Assembly (NCBI RefSeq): GCF_013358405.1 | Contig: NZ_CP054836.1 | Location: 620,001-684,000, forward strand | DNA length: 64,000 nucleotides | Reading direction: 5' to 3' | Source of the DNA: Oricola thermophila | GTDB lineage: Bacteria > Pseudomonadota > Alphaproteobacteria > Rhizobiales > Rhizobiaceae | In this document: positions 16,117 to 25,253 of the stretch, piece by piece | How the letters are laid out: each line of letters opens with the position of its first letter | Position numbering within the stretch: the stretch's first letter is position 1 | The notes under the pieces: model-generated | Database searches by the model: none | What the model was told of the DNA's origin: nothing | The model's input: only the letters and a program-made list of their open reading frames with translations | Made by a program: the position numbers and the translations under genes

Positions 16117-18420
16117 ATGGCGGGTAGCTGTTGCGGCGGAGATCTCGGGGTGGACAATGCGCTTGCCTCTGCGGGCGTGGGCGATTTCACGCGCGTGGAG
16201 GAGTTGCAGCGCGCCGGCCACATCGAGAATGACGGCACCGTGCGCTACGTGCTTTCGGTGCCCGAGGTGCATTGCGGCGCCTGCATCTCGGCGATCGAGC
16301 GCGGGCTGAACGGCCTCGAAGGCGTCGTTTCGGCGCGCGTGAACCTGTCGCTGAAACGCCTGACGGTCATCCTGGATTCCGAAGACCGCTCGCCCGGCTT
16401 CGTGCTCCAGACGCTCGACCGCCTGGGGTATCGCGCCATGCCGGTCGACCTGGGCGAACTCGGCGATGTAGAGCACAAGCGGCAGTCCGAGCGCCTTTTG
16501 CGGGCGCTCGCGGTCGCGGGCTTTGCCGCGGGCAACATCATGCTCCTGTCGGTGTCGGTCTGGTCCGGCGCCACCGGTGCCACTCGGGACCTGTTTCACC
16601 TGATTTCCGGCCTTGTCGCCGTTCCCGTCGTCGCCTATTCGGGCCAGGTGTTCTTCTCCTCGGCGCTGAAGGCCCTTGCTGCGCGCCGCCTCAACATGGA
16701 CGTGCCGATCTCGCTTGCCGTAATCCTGGCGCTGGGCATGAGCGTCTATGAAAGCCTGACCGGCGGCGCGGAGGCCTATTTCGACGCGGCCGTGACGCTC
16801 CTCTTCTTCCTGCTTATCGGACGCTATCTCGACCAGCTGATGCGCGACCACGCCCGCTCCGCCGTGCTCGGGCTTGCCCGCATGACGGCGCGCGGCGGCA
16901 ATGTCGTCGGGGATGACGGCTCGCTCACATATGCGCCGGTCGACGAGATCGAGCCGGGCATGGTGGTGCGGGTCGCTCCGGGCGAACGCATTCCCGCGGA
17001 CGGCCGTGTAGTCCGGGGCACCAGCGATCTCGACCGTTCTCTGGTGACCGGCGAGAGCGCGCCGGTTGCTGTCGCGGCCAATACCGAGGTGGAGGCCGGC
17101 ACGCTGAACCTTACCGGCCCGATCGACGTGAAGGTCGTTCGCAAGGCCGACGAATCCTTCATCGCCGAGGTGATGCAGATGATGGAGGCCGCCGAGAACG
17201 GTCGCGGGCGCTACGTGCGCATCGCCGACCGGGCGGCGCGGGTCTACGCGCCCGCGGTGCACCTGTTGGCGCTGTTTGCGTTTCTCGGCTGGATGATCGT
17301 GACGGAAGGCGACTGGCATGCGTCGCTTTACACCGCCATTTCCGTCCTCATCATCACCTGTCCTTGCGCGCTCGGCCTTGCCGTGCCCGTGGTGCATGTC
17401 ATCGGGGCCGCACGCCTGTTCGGCCGTGGCATCCTGATGAAGGACGGGTCGGCCCTCGAAAGGCTGGCCGAAGCCGACACGGCGGTCTTCGACAAGACCG
17501 GCACGTTGACCACGGGCACGCCGCGCATCGCGGCAACGGCGATCGGCGCCGACGACGCGCCGGCGGCCAAGGCGCTGGCCATGCACTCGATCCACCCGGC
17601 TTCGCGTGCGGTCGCCGTGTTCCTGGCGGATACGCCGGTCGCTGCGCTGTCCGATATCCGCGAGGTTCCGGGCTACGGTGTCGAGGGTATCGTCGATGGC
17701 GAGCGCGTGCGCCTCGGTCGTGCCGAATGGGCGGCCGAAATGGCCGCGCCGGGGACCGGGGAGGCAGCGCGGGGCGCCGGGCTTGCCTTTGCCCGCGAAG
17801 GGGGCGAGGTGGCCGGCTTCACCCTGTCGGAGACCCTGCGGCCCGATGCGGCGGATGCCGTCGCAGCGCTCAGGGAACAGGACATGGCGGTCGAACTCCT
17901 GTCGGGCGACAGCGCCGCCGCGGTCAAGGCAATCGCAGCCACGGTCGGCATCGAGGCGGTACGAGCGCAGGCCACTCCCGCATCCAAGATCGCCCGCGTC
18001 CGCGAACTCCAGGCCCATGGCCGCCATGTCATGATGGTCGGCGACGGACTCAACGATGCTCCGGCGCTCGCGGCGGGGCACGTTTCCATGGCGCCGGCCT
18101 CGGCGTCGGATATCGGCCGCATGGCCGCCGATTTCGTCTTCACCCGGGAGACCATGATGTCGGTGCCGTTTGCCCGCGAGATCGCGCTCAAGGCGGGCCG
18201 GCTGGTGCGGCAGAATTTCGGGCTTGCCGCGCTCTACAACGTCATCGCCGTGCCGCTGGCCGTCGCCGGCTACGTGACACCGCTGATCGCTGCGCTCGCC
18301 ATGTCGGGATCGTCCATCGTCGTCGTGATGAACTCCATGCGCCTGGCGCGCGGCGGGCGGTTGCTGCCGCGCCTCGGACGCACGCGGAAGGCGGCGGAAC
18401 CGAACGAGGTTCTGGCATGA
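16117..18420 (+). CDS. ccoI: Copper-exporting P-type ATPase for cbb3 assembly
   Basis: A 767-residue P1B-type ATPase that delivers copper to the periplasm for the CcoN Cu-B site. An N-terminal cysteine-rich start (GSCCGG) precedes a heavy-metal domain with CGAC at about residue 53. The transmembrane metal site CPC (ITCPCALGLAVP), the phosphorylation motif DKTGTLT, the nucleotide-binding SIHPAS and the hinge GDGLNDAPAL are all present. It is the FixI/CcoI subtype by context, inside ccoGHIS. Its last codons overlap the start of ccoS (ATGA). Confidence 0.94.
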   Translation: MAGSCCGGDLGVDNALASAGVGDFTRVEELQRAGHIENDGTVRYVLSVPEVHCGACISAIERGLNGLEGVVSARVNLSLKRLTVILDSEDRSPGFVLQTLDRLGYRAMPVDLGELGDVEHKRQSERLLRALAVAGFAAGNIMLLSVSVWSGATGATRDLFHLISGLVAVPVVAYSGQVFFSSALKALAARRLNMDVPISLAVILALGMSVYESLTGGAEAYFDAAVTLLFFLLIGRYLDQLMRDHARSAVLGLARMTARGGNVVGDDGSLTYAPVDEIEPGMVVRVAPGERIPADGRVVRGTSDLDRSLVTGESAPVAVAANTEVEAGTLNLTGPIDVKVVRKADESFIAEVMQMMEAAENGRGRYVRIADRAARVYAPAVHLLALFAFLGWMIVTEGDWHASLYTAISVLIITCPCALGLAVPVVHVIGAARLFGRGILMKDGSALERLAEADTAVFDKTGTLTTGTPRIAATAIGADDAPAAKALAMHSIHPASRAVAVFLADTPVAALSDIREVPGYGVEGIVDGERVRLGRAEWAAEMAAPGTGEAARGAGLAFAREGGEVAGFTLSETLRPDAADAVAALREQDMAVELLSGDSAAAVKAIAATVGIEAVRAQATPASKIARVRELQAHGRHVMMVGDGLNDAPALAAGHVSMAPASASDIGRMAADFVFTRETMMSVPFAREIALKAGRLVRQNFGLAALYNVIAVPLAVAGYVTPLIAALAMSGSSIVVVMNSMRLARGGRLLPRLGRTRKAAEPNEVLA

Positions 18421-18572
18421 ACGTGTTGATCTACCTCATACCCGCGGCACTCGGGATGGGCGCGCTTGGTCTCTTCGCCTTCCTGTGGTCGATGAAGAGC
18501 GGCCAGTACCAGGATCTCGACGGCGCGGCGGAACGCATCCTCGACGAGGAAGCTGACGAGAAGCCGCTCTAG
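18417..18572 (+). CDS. ccoS: cbb3 oxidase maturation protein CcoS
   Basis: A 51-residue protein with one membrane helix (LIYLIPAALGMGALGLFAFLWSM) followed by SGQYQDLDGAAERIL, the conserved CcoS block. CcoS is needed to insert redox cofactors into CcoN. It overlaps ccoI by four bases and ends the ccoGHIS operon. It is convergent with the EamA transporter gene 31 bases away. Confidence 0.92.
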   Translation: MNVLIYLIPAALGMGALGLFAFLWSMKSGQYQDLDGAAERILDEEADEKPL

Positions 18573-18603
18573 GGGAGAGGGCAGGGCCACCGGAACGCGG
18601 CGG

Positions 18604-19530
18604 CTATGCTCCGTTCGCCTGCCGTCTCTGTCTTGCCGCCAGTCTTTCCCGGTGCAGGGTGTAAATGCCCGAGACCATGATGATGGCCGCGCCGATCAGG
18701 GACCACGCGTCCGGCAATTGCGAGAAGAGCAGCCAGCTCAGGCCCGTGCTCCAGATGATCATCGTGTATTGCAACGGAGCCAGCGTCGCCGCTTGGGCAA
18801 GTTCCAGGGCCCGGATGATGAGAAACTCCCCGATCCCTGCGGTGCAGGCAATGAGCAGGATCAGCAATACCTGCCTGAGGCTGGTCGGCGTCTGCCAGAC
18901 AAGGATCGTCGGTATGGTCAACAGCACGACACTGCTGATCGCCGTGTAGACGATGGTCGTGATCGTCCGATCCACCGGCCCGAGAACGCGCGACAATATC
19001 TGTCGCACCGCGAACAGGGAAGCTGCTGCGAGGACCACGAAGATCGCGGGATGGAACAGGCCGAGGCCGGGACGGATCACGATCAGCGTTCCGATGAAGC
19101 CGATCGTGACCGCCGTCCAGCGGCGTATGCCCACTGTTTCGCGCAGCACGACCGCGGCCAGTATGGTGACGACGAACGGTGCGACAAAGCTCACGGCGGT
19201 GGCATCGGCCAGCGGAACGTAGCCGACAGCGAATATGAAGGCGGATGCCGACAGCGCGGCCGCCATCCCCCTGCCTATCTGCAATACAGGGCGGGCCGTC
19301 CTGAAAACCGAACGACCGCGTGTGGCGACGATCCATGTCGCGATGGTCAGAAGCCCGAGCTGGCGAAACCATGCAATCTGGAATGGCTCGAAATCCCGCG
19401 TGAGTATCTTGGCGGTCGCATCCGTTATTGAAAAGAACATGAAGCCGAGAAGCATCAGGCCGATTCCGAGGCCGGTTCGGCTTGTTCTGGGCGGTTCGGT
19501 GGAGGCTATGGGCGCGTTCGGAAAGGTCAT
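18604..19530 (-). CDS. EamA/DMT-family transporter
   Basis: A 308-residue inner-membrane protein with about ten hydrophobic helices arranged as two EamA repeats (residues about 22-155 and 165-300). It belongs to the drug/metabolite transporter superfamily; substrates range from amino acids to S-adenosylmethionine and cannot be predicted here. The RxTxP-like and LADATAVSFVAPF segments are typical. The ATG at 19530 is the only good start and follows CGAACG without a strong Shine-Dalgarno. It stands alone, convergent with ccoS. Confidence 0.78.
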   Translation of the reverse strand: MTFPNAPIASTEPPRTSRTGLGIGLMLLGFMFFSITDATAKILTRDFEPFQIAWFRQLGLLTIATWIVATRGRSVFRTARPVLQIGRGMAAALSASAFIFAVGYVPLADATAVSFVAPFVVTILAAVVLRETVGIRRWTAVTIGFIGTLIVIRPGLGLFHPAIFVVLAAASLFAVRQILSRVLGPVDRTITTIVYTAISSVVLLTIPTILVWQTPTSLRQVLLILLIACTAGIGEFLIIRALELAQAATLAPLQYTMIIWSTGLSWLLFSQLPDAWSLIGAAIIMVSGIYTLHRERLAARQRRQANGA

Positions 19531-19604
19531 GCAGTCCGCCCATACCCCTTTCCGCGGCGCGAGGCCAGCAGGCAGGGCGTTGCGATGACGGTTCCGCGTG
19601 CCGG

Positions 19605-19745
19605 CTACCGCTTCAGCGAGCGGAAATGGTCGTCCCAGCCCCGGTGTCGACGACCGGTGGCCGCGAGATGGTCGCTCTCGTTGTCCGGCGCACGCACGAT
19701 TTTGGCGCCGAGCTGTTCCGATACGGCGGTAACAGCAATGGTCAT
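19605..19745 (-). CDS. Possible 46-residue small protein
   Basis: An ATG at 19745 opens a 46-codon frame (MTIAVTAVSEQLGAKIV to HFRSLKR) in the gap downstream of the 77-residue protein gene. Third-position GC is high as in real genes, but there is no ribosome site and plus-strand frames are also open here, so it may not be translated. I do not recognise it. Confidence 0.25.
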   Translation of the reverse strand: MTIAVTAVSEQLGAKIVRAPDNESDHLAATGRRHRGWDDHFRSLKR

Positions 19746-19760
19746 GGCAATGTCGTGCGG

Positions 19761-19994
19761 TCAGCTTCGAAGGTGGGCGGGAATATTGTTGTTGGCCGGC
19801 GAGCTGTGGACCGGCTCGATGTCGTCTTCCCCGACGACGCGCTCATACGCCTCATGCTCGCTCTTGATCCTGTACTGGACGATGCCTTCGCGCGGGGGCA
19901 GGACGGCGCTGACCTCGAAGGAGTCCGGCATCTTCATGAGGGTGCGGCTGCGGTAGCAGACGAGGTCGCCGACGCTGAATCTGTGGGTGTCCAT
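19761..19994 (-). CDS. Conserved small hypothetical protein
   Basis: A 77-residue soluble protein starting MDTHRFSVGDLVCYRS. The middle reads FEVSAVLPPREG-IVQYRIKS and then EAYERVV, a pattern I remember from many small alphaproteobacterial hypothetical proteins of unknown function with a beta-rich, SH3-like look. The ATG at 19994 was preferred to a TTG at 20009. It lies just downstream of the terminator of the cold-shock gene on the same strand, so it probably has its own promoter or lives on read-through. Confidence 0.6.
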   Translation of the reverse strand: MDTHRFSVGDLVCYRSRTLMKMPDSFEVSAVLPPREGIVQYRIKSEHEAYERVVGEDDIEPVHSSPANNNIPAHLRS

Positions 19995-20010
19995 AATCCG
20001 ATTTCCCAAT

Positions 20011-20035
20011 AAAAAAGCGGGGACCAGTCCCCGCT
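20011..20035 (-). terminator. Terminator of the cold-shock gene
   Basis: On the minus strand AGCGGGGAC pairs with GTCCCCGCT (20016-20035) and is followed by six Ts (20011-20016). It lies 61 bases after the csp stop. Confidence 0.8.
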
Positions 20036-20095
20036 TCGTGTGTCGATGGGAACCGGGCAGGGGACGCTTGGCGGTCCGCCCGGTTTCACTGCCGG

Positions 20096-20302
20096 TTAGA
20101 GCAGCTGGAGGTTCGCCGCGCTCGTACGGCCGTCACGGCCGGACTCGAGGTCGAAAGAGACCTTCTGGCCTTCGACGAGACCGCCGATGCCTGCGCGCTC
20201 GAGGGCGCTGATGTGGACGAACACGTCCTTGCTGCCGTCTTCCGGCTGGATGAATCCAAAGCCCTTCTGGCCATTAAAGAACTTTACGGTACCTGTAGTC
20301 AT
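20096..20302 (-). CDS. cspA: Cold-shock domain protein
   Basis: A 68-residue single cold-shock domain. RNP1 (KGFGFI) and RNP2 (VFVHIS) are intact, and the length matches alphaproteobacterial CspA. It binds single-stranded RNA and DNA and melts secondary structure. The start [10 protein letters not shown] at 20302 is clear; the in-frame extension upstream is the leader. The leader region up to about 20440 may carry thermosensor structure, but I could not identify one. A strong terminator follows. Confidence 0.93.
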   Translation of the reverse strand: MTTGTVKFFNGQKGFGFIQPEDGSKDVFVHISALERAGIGGLVEGQKVSFDLESGRDGRTSAANLQLL

Positions 20303-20554
20303 GTCTGCTATTCCTAAGCGTAACTTGCCGCGCCGCAACGTGCGGACGCGATCCAAACATCGAAATTTTGGAAAGAAATTGGCGGGTCGATAGCGTTGAC
20401 GCCGCGAATAGCCAAGACTGGCCAAAAGAACGATGATTTTACATAGTACGGATTTGCGGTTTATTCAAGGCCGTCATCCGAAGTCTTGCGAAAATGTGCA
20501 CTGGCTGACGGCGAAACGCCCGATATCGGCGTTCCCGGCCGATCCGGCACAAAC

Positions 20555-20710
20555 AAAAAAAGCGGGCTATTGCCCGCTTTCCCCGTTCAACCGTGACCTG
20601 CCAGGTGCCAGTACATCCGTGGTCACGTGGCGGTCTTCCGGTTGTCGCAGCCAGCGCCGGGGACCTCTCGACACATCCGGAAGGAGCCCCACGCGGCGCC
20701 GTGCCGCTCA
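20555..20710 (-). ncRNA. Candidate heat-shock small RNA, divergent copy
   Basis: The minus strand carries a divergent relative of the two repeats at 32222-32376 and 34505-34665. Shared blocks in order: CCCATCTATTG, GCGCCGCGTG, GCTCCTTCC-GAT, a GTAC-GGC-CC block and the terminator. The terminator stem AAAGCGGGC/GCCCGCTTT with loop AATA and a T7GTTT tail is the same as copy 1. No coding frame is conserved between copies. The gene sits between the stop of the propionate regulator and csp. It has its own sigma-32-like promoter and is about 155 nt long. Antisense frames here are not protein genes. Confidence 0.65.
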
Positions 20711-20715
20711 ACAAT

Positions 20716-20744
20716 AGATGGGCGGCGCGGGGCGCGGTTTCAAG
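20716..20744 (-). promoter_or_regulatory. Sigma-32-like promoter of the divergent small RNA copy
   Basis: On the minus strand CTTGAA (20739-20744) is followed after exactly 15 bases by GCCCATCTA (20716-20724). The classical heat-shock consensus is CTTGAA, a 13-17 base spacer, then CCCCATNTA. It begins 30 bases after the stop of the upstream regulator gene. Confidence 0.6.
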
Positions 20745-20774
20745 GCCTGAACCGAGACATGGTCGGAAATCCGA

Positions 20775-22193
20775 CTACTCGAAGCTGTAGGGCACCGTAT
20801 CGCGCGCCTTTTCGTCCACGAACAGCTTGTGCTTGAGCGGCGGCACGGCGCGCTGGTGGCAGTCCTGGCGCTCGCAGATGCGGCACGAAATGCCGATTGG
20901 CTCGAAGGCCTCGTCGCGGCCGGTGTCGAGATCGTCGGCATAGACCAGCTCGCCGGCATGGCGCACCTCGCAGCCAAGCGCCAGCGCATAGCGCTGCACG
21001 GGGGCACGGAAGCCGCCTCCCGGTTTCGAGACGGTCGTCGCGAGGCACAAATACCGAATCCCGTCAGGGGTTTCGGCCAGTTGCCTGATAATCCGGTTCG
21101 GCGTCTCGAAGGCGGAGTGCACGTTCCAGAGCGGGCAGGCGGAACCGAAGCGGGCGAATTGCAGCTTGGTGGCCGAGTGGCGCTTGGTGATGTTGCCGGC
21201 CTGGTCCACGCGGGCGAAGAAGAAGGGCACGCCCTTCAGCCCCGGTCGCTGCAGGGTCGACAGCCGGTGGGCGACCTGCTCGATCGAGGCACCGAAGCGC
21301 TCGGCAAGCAGCTCGAGGTCGTGACGCAGCTCCCGGGCGGCTTCCATGAATTCGCCATAGGGCAGCAATGCCGCGCCGGCGAAATAGTTGGCCAGGCCGA
21401 TCCGGCAGATGGCCTCGGCATCCCTCGAGCGGAAGGCGGCCTTGCGCACGATCTCGTCGATGGCATCCGAATGGGCGATCAGGGCCAGCTGGTGGGCGAT
21501 CTGGAAGGCCCGGGTGGCGGGCGAGGAGCGCGGATTGAGCGACAGTACCTTCGAATGACGGTCGTAGCGCCTGATTGCGCCGGGCCGTGCCGCCGCTCCG
21601 CCGATCACCGTGCGCACGCCGTGGCGGGACTCGATGAACCCGGCCAGCGCGCGCGTTCGGTCGGTGCGACCGGCATCCAGCTGGCCGGCGAGATCCTCGG
21701 CCGCGCGGTCCAGCCAGTCGATGTAGTTGTCCATGTAGTGAAAGAAGTCGCGGACTTCCTCGTAGGGTGTCGGCTCGGCCTGTGCCCCGGAGCGCTCCAG
21801 CGTGTCGTCCAGTTCCGCCAGCCTCTCGCCGGCGCGGCGCAGCGCCTGGTGCATGGAGAGGAAGGCATGGGCCACGGCGGGCGTGTTCTGGACGACCAGC
21901 TTCAGGTCCTGCGCCGGCGGCGCGTCGCCGGAAAACAGAGGGTCGGCGAGGGCTTCCGACAGGTCCGCCAGCAGCCGGTCGTCGTCATTGCCCGACAGGT
22001 CCTTGATGTCGACGGCGAAAACCTCGGCCAGCGCCATGAGGACCGGGGCGGTCACGTGGCGCTGATTGTTCTCGATCTGGTTGAGATAGGAGGTCGAGAT
22101 GCCGAGCTGGGCCGCGAAAGCCGCCTGGGTCAGGCCGCGTTCCGTGCGGATGGAGCGGATCTTGCGTCCGGCGAATACCTTGCGTGCGCGCAT
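20775..22193 (-). CDS. pccR: Short-chain acyl-CoA regulator (PccR/ScfR/RamB family)
   Basis: A 472-residue regulator: an Xre-type helix-turn-helix (residues about 7-62), an ImmA/IrrE-like middle region (about 160-300, QIAHQLALIAHS) and a C-terminal DUF2083-type domain with cysteines CRICERQDC. Relatives such as RamB and PccR sense acyl-CoA or acetate/propionate status and control carboxylase or glyoxylate genes. It is divergent from pccB, so control of propionyl-CoA carboxylase is inferred. The ATG at 22193 begins right before the helix-turn-helix; a GTG at 22229 would overlap the operator-like repeats. Confidence 0.82.
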   Translation of the reverse strand: MRARKVFAGRKIRSIRTERGLTQAAFAAQLGISTSYLNQIENNQRHVTAPVLMALAEVFAVDIKDLSGNDDDRLLADLSEALADPLFSGDAPPAQDLKLVVQNTPAVAHAFLSMHQALRRAGERLAELDDTLERSGAQAEPTPYEEVRDFFHYMDNYIDWLDRAAEDLAGQLDAGRTDRTRALAGFIESRHGVRTVIGGAAARPGAIRRYDRHSKVLSLNPRSSPATRAFQIAHQLALIAHSDAIDEIVRKAAFRSRDAEAICRIGLANYFAGAALLPYGEFMEAARELRHDLELLAERFGASIEQVAHRLSTLQRPGLKGVPFFFARVDQAGNITKRHSATKLQFARFGSACPLWNVHSAFETPNRIIRQLAETPDGIRYLCLATTVSKPGGGFRAPVQRYALALGCEVRHAGELVYADDLDTGRDEAFEPIGISCRICERQDCHQRAVPPLKHKLFVDEKARDTVPYSFE

Positions 22194-22197
22194 GTTT

Positions 22198-22212
22198 GCA
22201 ATTTCGCAATTT
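22198..22212. promoter_or_regulatory. GCAATTT direct repeats, candidate PccR operator
   Basis: GCAATTT occurs twice with an 8-base period (22198-22204, 22206-22212) in the pccR-pccB divergent region. The 10-mer TTCGCAATTT within it recurs at 23873-23882 before yghU. Known RamB/PccR sites contain TTTGCAAA, which is similar. Confidence 0.5.
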
Positions 22213-22313
22213 GCTATTTGATTTTTCACTAAATCCGCTTGCTTGCTTTTTCAACCCTAGCTGCGCAGGCTCGCAGGCGTTACGGAAAACGCCCCGGCAA
22301 ACGCGAGGACTTC

Positions 22314-23846
22314 ATGCAGGATATTCTGGAACAGCTGGAAGAGCGCCGGCGCGAAGCGCGCCTCGGCGGCGGTCAGAGGCGTATCGACGCACAGCACGCC
22401 AAGGGCAAGCTGACCGCGCGCGAGCGGCTGGAGGTGCTGCTCGACGAGGGCTCCTTCGAGGAATACGACACCTACAAGGCGCATCGCTGCGCCGATTTCG
22501 GCATGGATCAGACGAAGATCCCCGGCGACGGCGTGGTCACGGGCTGGGGCACCATCAACGGCCGGCCGGTCTATGTCTTCTCCCAGGATTTCACCGTTTT
22601 TGGCGGTTCGCTGTCGGAAACGCACGCCGAGAAGATCTGCAAGGTTATGGACCTTGCCATGCAGAACGGCGTGCCGATCATCGGCCTCAACGATTCCGGC
22701 GGCGCGCGCATCCAGGAGGGGGTGGCCTCGCTGGGTGGCTATGCCGAGGTGTTCTGGCGCAACGCGCAGGCCTCCGGCGTCATCCCGCAGATTTCCGTCA
22801 TCATGGGCCCGTGCGCGGGCGGCGCGGTCTATTCGCCGGCCATGACCGACTTCATCTTCATGGTGAAGGACACCAGCTACATGTTCGTCACCGGCCCGGA
22901 CGTGGTGAAGACCGTCACCAACGAGATCGTCACGGCGGAGGAACTCGGCGGCGCATCGACCCATTCGAAGAAATCCTCCGTCGCTGACGGCGCCTACGAG
23001 AACGATGTCGAGGCGCTGCTCGAAATCCGCCGCATGTTCGACTTCCTGCCGCTGTCGAACCGCGAGGCGCCGCCGGTCATACCGACCGCCGACCCGGGTG
23101 ACCGCGTCGAGATGGCGCTGGACACGCTGGTGCCGGAAAATCCGAACAAGCCCTATGACATGCACGAGGTCGTCACCAAGGTGGCGGACGAGGGCACCTT
23201 CTTCGAGATCCAGAAGGATCACGCCGGCAACATTCTCTGCGGCTTCATCCGTCTCAACGGCTCGACCGTGGGCGTGGTGGCCAACCAGCCCATGGTGCTG
23301 GCCGGTTGCCTCGATATCGATGCTTCGAAGAAGGCCGGGCGCTTCGTGCGTTTCTGCGATGCCTTCAACATCCCGATCCTGACCTTCGTTGACGTGCCGG
23401 GCTTCCTGCCGGGTACCGCGCAGGAATATGGCGGCATCATCAAGCACGGCGCGAAGCTCCTGTTCGCCTATGCGCAGGCGACCGTGCCCAAGGTCACGGT
23501 GATCACCCGCAAGGCCTATGGCGGTGCCTATGACGTGATGGCGTCGAAGCACATTCGCGCGGACGTCAACTACGCTTGGCCGACTGCGCAGATCGCGGTG
23601 ATGGGGGCCAAGGGCGCGGCCGAGATCCTCTACCGCTCGGAGCTGGGCGATGCCGACAAGATCGCGCAGCGCACCAAGGAGTACGAGGACCGCTTCGCCA
23701 ATCCCTTCATCGCCGCCGAGCGCGGCTTCATCGACGAGGTGATCATGCCGCACTCGACGCGTCGCCGCGTGGCGCGGGCCTTCGAGCTGCTGAAGGGCAA
23801 GCAGGCGGAGGCCCCGGCCAAGAAGCACGACAACATTCCGTTGTGA
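22314..23846 (+). CDS. pccB: Propionyl-CoA carboxylase beta subunit
   Basis: A 510-residue carboxyltransferase that moves CO2 from biotin on PccA to propionyl-CoA, giving (S)-methylmalonyl-CoA. The N-terminal acyl-CoA-binding crotonase-like half ([29 protein letters not shown]) and the C-terminal biotin-binding half ([22 protein letters not shown]) are intact. Length is normal. The ATG at 22314 follows GCGAGGAC; the frame is open further upstream without a good start. It begins the pcc block, but pccA is two genes further down. Confidence 0.95.
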   Translation: MQDILEQLEERRREARLGGGQRRIDAQHAKGKLTARERLEVLLDEGSFEEYDTYKAHRCADFGMDQTKIPGDGVVTGWGTINGRPVYVFSQDFTVFGGSLSETHAEKICKVMDLAMQNGVPIIGLNDSGGARIQEGVASLGGYAEVFWRNAQASGVIPQISVIMGPCAGGAVYSPAMTDFIFMVKDTSYMFVTGPDVVKTVTNEIVTAEELGGASTHSKKSSVADGAYENDVEALLEIRRMFDFLPLSNREAPPVIPTADPGDRVEMALDTLVPENPNKPYDMHEVVTKVADEGTFFEIQKDHAGNILCGFIRLNGSTVGVVANQPMVLAGCLDIDASKKAGRFVRFCDAFNIPILTFVDVPGFLPGTAQEYGGIIKHGAKLLFAYAQATVPKVTVITRKAYGGAYDVMASKHIRADVNYAWPTAQIAVMGAKGAAEILYRSELGDADKIAQRTKEYEDRFANPFIAAERGFIDEVIMPHSTRRRVARAFELLKGKQAEAPAKKHDNIPL

Positions 23847-23872
23847 GGGTGGCGGCTGCCGTGGAAGGACAA

Positions 23873-23882
23873 TTCGCAATTT
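23873..23882. promoter_or_regulatory. Second TTCGCAATTT site before yghU
   Basis: Exact 10-base match to the candidate PccR site at 22203-22212, located in the 118-base gap between pccB and yghU. It suggests an internal PccR-controlled promoter. Short, so chance is possible. Confidence 0.4.
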
Positions 23883-23964
23883 CTCGTGATGAGGGGCGCC
23901 GCAGTCGGTGCGTTCTTCCTATATGGTGCAGCGCCAATGCAAACCTCAGGAAGGACATGAATTC

Positions 23965-24876
23965 ATGACCGATCAATTCGATCCCGCAAACAACTTCCCC
24001 GCCGGCTACGTTCCGCCGAAGGTCTGGGAATGGGAGCAGGGCAATGGAGGCACCTTCGCCTCGATCAACCGGCCGACCGCCGGTGCGCAGTTCGAGAAGG
24101 AGCTGCCTGTCGGTCGGCATCCGCTGCAGCTCTATTCGCAGGGCACGCCCAACGGGGTGAAGATCACGGTCATGCTGGAGGAGCTTCTGGCTGCCGGCCA
24201 CGAGGGAGCCGAATACGACGCCTGGCTCATCCGGATCGGGGAGGGCGACCAGTTCGGCTCCGGCTTCGTTTCCGTCAACCCGAATTCCAAGATCCCGGCC
24301 ATGATGGACCATGCGCCGAAGGGTGGCGGCGAGCCGATACGGCTGTTCGAGTCCGGCTCCATCCTGCTCTATCTCGCCGAGAAGTTCGGCGCCTTCCTGC
24401 CGACCGACATTCGCGGGCGTACCGAGGCGCTGAACTGGCTGTTCTGGCAAATGGGCTCCGCTCCCTATCTCGGCGGCGGCTTCGGCCATTTCTACGCCTA
24501 TGCCCCGATGAAGATAAAATACGCCATCGACCGCTTCGCCATGGAGGTGAAGCGCCAGCTCGACGTGCTCGACCGGCACCTGGCCGACCACGAGTACATG
24601 GCCGGCAGCGAGTACACGATTGCCGACATGGCGATCTGGCCCTGGTACGGGCGGCTCGCCAGCCACGGCGCCTACAACGACGCCGGCGAGTTCCTCTCCG
24701 TCGACGAATACGAGAACGTCCAGCGCTGGACGAAGCAGATCGCGCAGCGTCCGGCGGCGCAGCGCGGCTCGATGGTCAACCGCACCTTCGGCGATCCGGC
24801 GAAGCAGCTGCACGAACGTCACGACGCCTCCGACTTCGAGACGAAGACGCAGGACAAGATCGGGGACGCGGGCTGA
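23965..24876 (+). CDS. yghU: Glutathione S-transferase family protein YghU
   Basis: A 303-residue Nu-class glutathione transferase with disulfide reductase activity in the E. coli relative. Blocks INRPTAG, LPVGRHPLQLYS, GTPNGVKITVMLEELL, YDAWLIRIGEGDQF, FESGSILLYLAEKFG and the C-terminal HERHDASDFET match YghU closely. The N-terminal thioredoxin-like and C-terminal all-helical domains are complete. The ATG at 23965 has AGGAAGGA nine bases upstream. Its stop overlaps the start of the next gene (TGATG), tying it to the pccA transcript. A metabolic link to propionate is not known to me. Confidence 0.93.
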   Translation: MTDQFDPANNFPAGYVPPKVWEWEQGNGGTFASINRPTAGAQFEKELPVGRHPLQLYSQGTPNGVKITVMLEELLAAGHEGAEYDAWLIRIGEGDQFGSGFVSVNPNSKIPAMMDHAPKGGGEPIRLFESGSILLYLAEKFGAFLPTDIRGRTEALNWLFWQMGSAPYLGGGFGHFYAYAPMKIKYAIDRFAMEVKRQLDVLDRHLADHEYMAGSEYTIADMAIWPWYGRLASHGAYNDAGEFLSVDEYENVQRWTKQIAQRPAAQRGSMVNRTFGDPAKQLHERHDASDFETKTQDKIGDAG

Positions 24877-25253
24877 TGGTGAAACTGCCGCACATGACCA
24901 AGCATCGCGGCTTCCCGTCCGGCCTGCCGGGCACGGGGTACCAGTTCACGATCCGCCGCGCCAACCCGAAGGGAGTGACGCCGATCGTGCGCCGAGAGCG
25001 CAAGCGGGATCGCCTGCCGGTCGAGATACTTGCCGACACCGCCTTCCTGCACGCGTTGTGGCACCATTTCGGCAACGAGCCCTTCGAGCGGGGCAATCTC
25101 GACGCGGGCCGGCTGTCCTGGCTGTTCGGGCGGGAGGTCGTGCCCGCCGAGCAGCCCTTCGACCCGGCCTCCTACGAGGCGCTGCTGAAGATCGATGAAG
25201 AGGTCGCCCGGGCGAGTTTCCCGGACGCATTCGAGGATGTGCTAGAAGTATGA
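24876..25253 (+). CDS. Unknown 125-residue protein in the pcc operon
   Basis: I do not recognise this protein. It begins with a basic stretch (TKHRGFPSG, IRRANPKGVTPIVRRERKRDR) and ends with an acidic helix-like region ([21 protein letters not shown]). No signal peptide, membrane helix or cysteine motif is visible. The start overlaps the yghU stop (TGATG); a second ATG at 24894 is possible. The stop overlaps the pccA start (ATGA). Tight coupling on both sides suggests a role with biotin carboxylase or the transferase, but no function can be assigned. Confidence 0.7.
   Translation: MVKLPHMTKHRGFPSGLPGTGYQFTIRRANPKGVTPIVRRERKRDRLPVEILADTAFLHALWHHFGNEPFERGNLDAGRLSWLFGREVVPAEQPFDPASYEALLKIDEEVARASFPDAFEDVLEV

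Noticed and set aside
19585..19956. 123-residue plus-strand frame
   Set aside because: Antisense to the conserved 77-residue protein gene and cysteine/arginine-rich without motifs.
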